From: Actinomycetes bacterium
GTDB taxonomy: Bacteria > Actinomycetota > Actinomycetes > Streptosporangiales > Streptosporangiaceae
NCBI GenBank assembly: GCA_025964635.1
Contig: JAOPYP010000019.1
Location: forward strand, 1 to 9,151
Direction: 5' to 3'
DNA: 9,151 bases
The position numbers were made by a program, and so were the translations under genes. The notes under the pieces were generated by a model. The model was not told the DNA's origin and searched no databases. It worked only from the letters and a program-made list of their open reading frames with translations. Positions 4,917-9,151 of this stretch are shown here, one piece after another. How positions within the stretch are numbered: the first letter of the stretch is position 1; each line of letters starts with the position of its first letter.

Positions 4917-4951
4917 ATGGCTAGTGCCCAGAGGGGGAGGGGAGCCGGCAG

Positions 4952-7900
4952 GTGTACCTGAAGACCCTCACCCTGCGCGGCTTCAAATCCTTCGCCTCCG
5001 CCACCACCCTGCGCTTCGAGCCCGGCATCACCTGCATCGTCGGCCCCAACGGGTCAGGCAAGTCCAACGTGGTGGACGCGTTCTCCTGGGTGATGGGCGA
5101 GCAGGGAGTGAAGACCCTGCGCGGCGGCAAGATGGAGGATGTCGTCTTCGCCGGGACCGCGTCGCGCCCCCCGCTGGGGCGGGCCGAGGTCACGCTCACC
5201 ATCGACAACAGCGACGGTGCCCTGCCCATCGAGTACGCCGAGGTGACGATCAGCCGCCTGCTCTTCCGGTCCGGGCAGAGCGAGTACTCCATCAACGGTG
5301 ACCACTGCCGCCTGCTTGACGTCCAGGAACTCCTGTCTGACTCGGGCCTGGGCCGCGAGATGCACGTGATCGTCGGCCAGGGCCAGCTGGACCAGGTGCT
5401 CCACGCCGGGCCCGAGGCCCGGCGGGCGCTCATCGAGGAAGCGGCCGGAGTGCTGAAGCACCGCCGCCGCAAAGAGAAGGCCCTGCGCAAGCTCGAGGCG
5501 ATGCAGGCCAACCTGACCAGGCTGGTGGACCTGACCGCGGAACTGAAGCGCCGCCTCAAGCCGCTCGGCCGCCAGGCCGCCATCGCCCGCCGCGCGGCTG
5601 TCATCCAGGCCGACCTCCGCGACGCGCGGCTGCGGCTGCTCGCCGACGACTACGTGACCGCATCGGCCGAACTGGAGCGTGACCAGACCGACGAGGCGGC
5701 CGCGCTCGCCCGCCGCGCCGAGCTGGAACGGGTCCTGACCCAGGCGCGCCAGCGGGAGGCCGGGCTGGACAGCGACGAGCAGCAGCACGCTCCGCGCCTG
5801 GCCGCCGCCCAGGAAGCCTGGTTCGCCCTGTCCGCGCTGTCCGAGCGCCTCCGCGGGGTGGCCAGCCTGGCCCAGGAGCGGCACAGCCACCTGGTGGCGC
5901 AGCCGGACACGCCGCGCCCCGGCCGCGATCCGCAGGAACTGGAGCTGGAAGCGGAGACCCTCCGGGAGCAGGAAGTCGTCCTCGGAGAGCGGCTGGAAAC
6001 GGCGCGGGAACAGCTCGCCGCCGCCACCGCGCAGTGCGCCGCGTCGGAGGCCGCGCTGGCCGGGGAGGAACGGCGGCTCGCGGCCAGTGCCCGCGCGGAG
6101 GCCGTCCGGGCCGAGCGACTGTCCCGGCTGCGGGCCCAGGTGGGAGCCGCGCGCAGCAAGGCGTCGGCCGCGTCCGAGGAGGCCGGGCGGCTGGCCGACG
6201 CGGTCGAGCAGGCCCGCACCCGGGCCGGGCAGGCCCAGCAGGAGTACGAGGAGCTGCAGGAACTGTGCGCCGGCCGGGACGACGACCGGGCCGGGCTGGC
6301 GGGTGAGCACGAACAGGCCAGCGCCCGGCTGGCCGAGGCCTCCGCGCTGGTCACCGAGCAGCGCGCCGCCGAGCGTGAGTCCAGCGCCCAGCGGGCCGGG
6401 CTCCGGGCCCGGGTCCAGGCCCTGCGGGAGGGCGTGCACGCGCTGCGCACCGGTAAGGACGCCTCCGGGACGCTGCTGGCTGAGCCGGAGAAGTACCCCG
6501 GGGTGCTGGGCGGGGTAGCGGCGCTGGTGAGCGTGGACTCCGGGGCCCAGGAAGCCATCGCGGCCGCGCTGGGCGGGGCGGCGGACGCGGTCGCGGTCAC
6601 CGGCCTCGACGCGGCCGTGGCCATCCTGGAGGCGCTCAAGGACGAGGACGCGGGCAGCGCGGGCCTGATGATCGCTTCCGGCCCGCCGGGTGACGCCGCG
6701 CCCGCGGACGGCGGGCTGCCGCCCGGGATCCAGCTGCCCGAGGGTGCCCAGCCCGCGCTCGCGATGGTGCGGTCCCCGGATGGGCTGGCGCCCGCGCTGG
6801 CCGGCCTGCTGTCCGGCATCGTCGTGGCCGCCGACCTGCCCCAGGCCCGGGAACTGGTCCGCACGCACCCGGCGCTCCGCGTGGTCACCCGGCAGGGTGA
6901 CGTGCTCGGCGCGCACTGGGCCTCGGGCGGCTCGGCCCGGCCCGCCAGTGAGTTCACCCTGCGCAGCGTGGCCGACGAGGCGGCGGCCGGGCTGGAGGCG
7001 GTGGAGGAACGCTGCGATCAGGCCGCCGAGCAGCTCGCGCTGGCCGTGGAGGCCGAGGATCAGGCCCGCCAGGCCGTGGCCAGGGCGCAGGCGGCGCTCC
7101 GCGACGTGGACGCGGCGGCCGCGGAGGTCTCCGGCCGGCTCGGCCGGCTCGCGGGCGCGGCCCGGGCCGCCCGCGATGAGGCCGAGCGGCTGGGAGCCGC
7201 CATTGACCAGGCGCACCGGGCTCACCAGGCGAGCCAGGCCTCGGTCACCGAGCTCGAGGCGAGGCTGGCCGAGGCTGAAGCCGGGCCGGACGCGCCCGGG
7301 CCGGACGCGGGCGGCGAGCCCCGGTCCCGGGCCGCTGAGGCCGGCAGCCCGCAGGACGAGGCGGAGCCTGCCGCCAGCCGGGAGGTCCTGGCCGCGCAGG
7401 TGACGGCCGGGCGGAACGCCGAGATGGAAGCGCGGCTGGAGGTCAGGACCGCTGAGGAACGGCTCCGGGCGATCGCGGGCCGGGCCGACGCGCTGGTCGC
7501 CGCGGCCACCGCGGAGCGGCAGGCCACCGCCGCGGCAGCGGCCCGGCGGGTCCAGCGTGAACGGCAGGCCGTGGTGGCCCGGGCGGTGGCCGACGGCGCC
7601 GCGTACGCCCTAGCCCGGCTGGCCGGCTCGCTGGCCGCGGCCAGCGAGCAGCGGCAGGCGGCCGAGCAGGCCAGCAAGGGCCGGGCGGTCGCGCTGAAGG
7701 AGGTGCGCGTCCAGGTTCGCGAGCTCGCTACCGAGTTTGACCGGGTGGTGGACGCCGCGCACGGGACCGAGATGGCCCGGGCCGAGCACCGGATGCGGCT
7801 GGAGCAGCTGGCGGCCCGGGCGGCCGAGGAGTTCGCGGTCTCGGCGGAAGAACTGGTCGCCGACTACGGCCCCGCCGTGCCGGTTCCCGTCATCAGTCCC

Positions 7901-8749
7901 GATTCCCCGGCCAGCCCCGTACCGGCCGCTGAGAGCCCCGAGGGCGCCGGCTCCGCCGATGTCCCCCTGGACGGCTCGCCAGACGGGCAGGAGGCCGCTC
8001 AGGGTGCGAGCGACGGCCGTCTCCTGGTGCCGCCGCCCGCCCCGCCCAGCGAGGAACAGCAGGTGCTGACCGGCACGATCCCTTACGTCCGGGCCGAGCA
8101 GGGGCGCCGGGCCGCCGCCGCCCAGCGCCAGCTCGACCAGCTCGGCAAGGTGAACCCGCTCGCCCTGGAGGAGTTCGCGGCCCTGGAGGAACGGCACGCG
8201 TTCCTCGCCACCCAGCTCGAGGACCTCAAGAACACCCGCCGTGACCTGCTGACCGTGGTCAAGGAGGTGGACGACCGGGTGCAGGAGGTGTTCGCCTCGG
8301 CCTTCGAGGACACCGCGCGGGAGTTCGAGGGAATCTTCTCCCGGCTGTTCCCCGGCGGCGAGGGACGGCTGATCCTCACCGAGCCCGACGACATGCTGGC
8401 CACCGGGATCGACTTCGAGGCGAGGCCGCCGGGCAAGAAGGTCAAGCGGATGTCGCTGCTGTCCGGCGGCGAGCGGTCGCTGACCGCGATCGCGTTCCTG
8501 CTGGCCATCTTCAAGGCCCGGCCCTCGCCGTTCTACGTCCTCGACGAGGTCGAGGCCGCGCTCGACGACACGAACATGCAGCGCCTGCTGCACATCTTCG
8601 AGGAGCTGCGGTCGGTGTCCCAGCTCCTGATCATCACCCACCAGAAGCGCACCATGGAGATCGCCGACGCGCTGTACGGGATCAGCATGCGCGGCGACGG
8701 GGTCTCGGCCGTGGTCAGCCAGCGGCTGCGGGAGCGCGAGACCGCCTGA
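4952..8749 (+). CDS. smc: Chromosome segregation and condensation ATPase SMC
   Basis: SMC is the ATPase of the bacterial condensin, which with ScpA and ScpB extrudes DNA loops and helps sister chromosomes separate. The 1265-residue protein has the canonical plan: N-terminal ATPase half with Walker A GPNGSGKSN (31-39) and VGQGQLDQ (141-148); a long Ala/Arg/Glu-rich coiled coil; a hinge (about 511-665, from YPGVLGGVAALV to GDVLGAHWASGG); the returning coiled coil; and a C-terminal ATPase half with signature LSGGERSL (1170-1177) and Walker B YVLDEVEAALDD (1195-1206). It is about 80 residues longer than B. subtilis SMC. Two low-complexity stretches account for much of this: about 777-812, and about 973-1043 near the head, rich in Pro, Ser and Glu. 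The GTG start has the strong site GGAGGGGAG (4936-4944) and gives the normal N-terminus MYLKTLTLRGFKSFA. Key ATPase residues are intact. Confidence 0.98.
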   Translation: MYLKTLTLRGFKSFASATTLRFEPGITCIVGPNGSGKSNVVDAFSWVMGEQGVKTLRGGKMEDVVFAGTASRPPLGRAEVTLTIDNSDGALPIEYAEVTISRLLFRSGQSEYSINGDHCRLLDVQELLSDSGLGREMHVIVGQGQLDQVLHAGPEARRALIEEAAGVLKHRRRKEKALRKLEAMQANLTRLVDLTAELKRRLKPLGRQAAIARRAAVIQADLRDARLRLLADDYVTASAELERDQTDEAAALARRAELERVLTQARQREAGLDSDEQQHAPRLAAAQEAWFALSALSERLRGVASLAQERHSHLVAQPDTPRPGRDPQELELEAETLREQEVVLGERLETAREQLAAATAQCAASEAALAGEERRLAASARAEAVRAERLSRLRAQVGAARSKASAASEEAGRLADAVEQARTRAGQAQQEYEELQELCAGRDDDRAGLAGEHEQASARLAEASALVTEQRAAERESSAQRAGLRARVQALREGVHALRTGKDASGTLLAEPEKYPGVLGGVAALVSVDSGAQEAIAAALGGAADAVAVTGLDAAVAILEALKDEDAGSAGLMIASGPPGDAAPADGGLPPGIQLPEGAQPALAMVRSPDGLAPALAGLLSGIVVAADLPQARELVRTHPALRVVTRQGDVLGAHWASGGSARPASEFTLRSVADEAAAGLEAVEERCDQAAEQLALAVEAEDQARQAVARAQAALRDVDAAAAEVSGRLGRLAGAARAARDEAERLGAAIDQAHRAHQASQASVTELEARLAEAEAGPDAPGPDAGGEPRSRAAEAGSPQDEAEPAASREVLAAQVTAGRNAEMEARLEVRTAEERLRAIAGRADALVAAATAERQATAAAAARRVQRERQAVVARAVADGAAYALARLAGSLAAASEQRQAAEQASKGRAVALKEVRVQVRELATEFDRVVDAAHGTEMARAEHRMRLEQLAARAAEEFAVSAEELVADYGPAVPVPVISPDSPASPVPAAESPEGAGSADVPLDGSPDGQEAAQGASDGRLLVPPPAPPSEEQQVLTGTIPYVRAEQGRRAAAAQRQLDQLGKVNPLALEEFAALEERHAFLATQLEDLKNTRRDLLTVVKEVDDRVQEVFASAFEDTAREFEGIFSRLFPGGEGRLILTEPDDMLATGIDFEARPPGKKVKRMSLLSGGERSLTAIAFLLAIFKARPSPFYVLDEVEAALDDTNMQRLLHIFEELRSVSQLLIITHQKRTMEIADALYGISMRGDGVSAVVSQRLRERETA
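7280..7309 (+). repeat. 15-bp tandem repeat inside the smc coiled-coil insertion
   Basis: GCCGGGCCGGACGCG (7280-7294) is followed by CCCGGGCCGGACGCG (7295-7309), 14 of 15 identical, encoding AGPDA then PGPDA. Pro and Gly interrupt the coiled coil here. Confidence 0.8.
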
Positions 8750-8764
8750 TCCGGCCGGCCGGAC

Positions 8765-8798
8765 CCCGCCGGTGGCGGGCGCGCAGTCGAAAGCGCCC
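8765..8798 (+). terminator. GC hairpins after smc, possible terminator
   Basis: CCCGCC (8765-8770) pairs with GGCGGG (8774-8779) around GGT, and the overlapping GGGCGC (8777-8782) can instead pair with GCGCCC (8793-8798). This starts 16 bases after the smc stop. There is no T tract, so termination is only a suggestion. The rest of 8750-8949 shows no codon periodicity (A/T bases split 14, 13 and 9 by phase). Confidence 0.4.
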
Positions 8799-8931
8799 GG
8801 CGCGCCGTCCGGATCCAGCCCGGCGGGGCAGGCGCGCATCGGACCGCGCGGGACGGGTAGGCACCGGCTGGTAGCTCAGGGCCGGATGCCCGTGACCGCG
8901 GCAGCGGCCGGGCGGTGCAGGCCGGGGCGTC

Positions 8932-8940
8932 TGCCAGACT
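8932..8940 (+). promoter_or_regulatory. Possible extended -10 of a leaderless ftsY promoter
   Basis: TG-C-CAGACT places a TANNNT-like hexamer (first base C) with an upstream TG nine bases before the ftsY ATG. Transcription would start at or very near the start codon, and no Shine-Dalgarno is present, both as expected for leaderless transcripts, which are common in actinobacteria. Confidence 0.4.
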
Positions 8941-8949
8941 GGGGCCGTT

Positions 8950-9151
8950 ATGGAACTTGTGATCATTCTTATCGCCATCGCCGTTGTGGTGGTCGCCGGG
9001 CTGGGAACCACGTTCCTGGTCATCCCGCGCCGCCGCCGGGTCTCCGCGCCGCCCAGGCCGCCCGGGCCCGGGGCCGGGCAGACCGAGGCCCCGCCAGCCC
9101 GCCAGGCCGAGGAAGGGGACGGAGGGGCTGCCGCGCCGACGGAGGTGCTGC
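8950..9151 (+). CDS. ftsY: Signal recognition particle receptor FtsY, N-terminal part
   Basis: Only the first 67 codons are in the window. The product starts MELVIILIAIAVVVVAGLG, a single hydrophobic segment (about 2-25), followed by a positive patch PRRRR (26-30) and then a Pro/Gly/Ala/Glu-rich stretch. Actinobacterial FtsY proteins have this membrane-anchored N-terminus and acidic disordered linker ahead of the NG GTPase domain, which would lie beyond the window. FtsY docks the SRP-ribosome complex at the membrane. The identification rests on this pattern and on its position directly after smc, as in related actinomycetes; the GTPase motifs cannot be checked here. The ATG lies 200 bases after smc, with no Shine-Dalgarno. 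Confidence 0.85.
   Translation, partial: MELVIILIAIAVVVVAGLGTTFLVIPRRRRVSAPPRPPGPGAGQTEAPPARQAEEGDGGAAAPTEVL

Larger units (their letters stand above)
4375..4951. other. 577-base region without a gene before smc
   Basis: Several reading frames stay open here on both strands, but none has a convincing protein or codon signature. In 4641-4760 the 29 A/T bases fall 10, 11 and 8 across the three codon phases, whereas real genes in this window keep third positions almost free of A/T. The first part (4420-4560) is relatively AT-rich and includes a terminator pair and a small hairpin. The middle has a degenerate GC repeat family and the 12-bp palindrome GCGGCCGGCCGC (4640-4651). The last 200 bases hold hairpins, direct repeats and the smc ribosome-binding site. 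Some actinomycetes carry an acylphosphatase gene (acyP) between mutM and smc; I find none here. Confidence 0.75.

Noticed and set aside
4535..4918. Minus-strand frame of 127 codons with AAGTPNTA-like repeats in the pre-smc gap
   Set aside because: The repeats come from the GTTCGGCGTCCC family. The A/T bases in 4641-4760 are spread evenly over the phases (10, 11, 8), unlike real genes here. Some overlapping + strand frames fail for the same reason.
5054..7225. A 723-codon open frame on the minus strand opposite smc
   Set aside because: It lies opposite an intact SMC gene and is rich in Gly, Arg, Pro and Gln with no domain I recognise. Long antisense frames are expected opposite GC-rich genes with GC third positions.
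7610..8839. A 409-codon open frame on the minus strand at the end of smc
   Set aside because: Mirror of the conserved SMC C-terminal head; the + strand has the ATPase motifs, and the minus translation shows none.
8865..8895. GGCTGGTAGCTCAG, like a tRNA D-arm
   Set aside because: No T-arm sequence of the GGTTCRANTCC type follows at the right distance and no acceptor stem can be formed, so there is no tRNA.

Overview
The window is a stretch of high-GC actinobacterial chromosome. GC is very high and third codon positions are almost all G or C, GTG starts are common, and the genes most resemble those of Streptomyces and related spore-forming actinomycetes (compared from memory). The genus cannot be fixed from this sequence. 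All recognisable genes lie on the + strand and form the conserved housekeeping block (recG)-rsmD-coaD-DUF177-rpmF-rnc-mutM-small gene-smc-ftsY. I see no mobile element, CRISPR array, tRNA or rRNA.

Layout. The first 67 bases hold the C-terminal end of an upstream gene, probably recG by synteny only. It overlaps the start of rsmD (16S rRNA guanine methyltransferase, 64-654), which is followed closely by coaD (phosphopantetheine adenylyltransferase; preferred start 693, not 651). A GC hairpin and a good promoter-like sequence (TTGGGA-17-TAGGCT) then introduce a second transcription unit: the DUF177/YceD gene (1321-1974), rpmF (ribosomal protein L32 of the zinc-ribbon type, 2000-2176), rnc (RNase III, 2196-3191) and mutM (Fpg DNA glycosylase, 3194-4072). 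Gaps in this unit are 2 to 25 bases. A leader rich in inverted repeats precedes a 64-residue conserved actinobacterial coiled-coil protein of unknown function (4180-4374), which ends at a convincing intrinsic terminator.

About 575 bases without a gene follow (4375-4951). Base composition there shows no codon periodicity, but there are short direct repeats and a run of GC hairpins leading up to smc (4952-8749), the ATPase of the bacterial condensin. A 200-base non-coding gap then leads to the first 67 codons of ftsY (SRP receptor), which runs off the window and may be transcribed without a leader.

Together the genes serve ribosome maturation (RsmD, DUF177, L32, RNase III), CoA synthesis (CoaD), repair of oxidised DNA (MutM), chromosome organisation (SMC) and membrane protein targeting (FtsY). 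None of this is a new system. The parts least explained by known families are the dyad-rich leader and its small coiled-coil protein, the structured non-coding region before smc, the long low-complexity tail of RNase III, and the disordered insertions in SMC.
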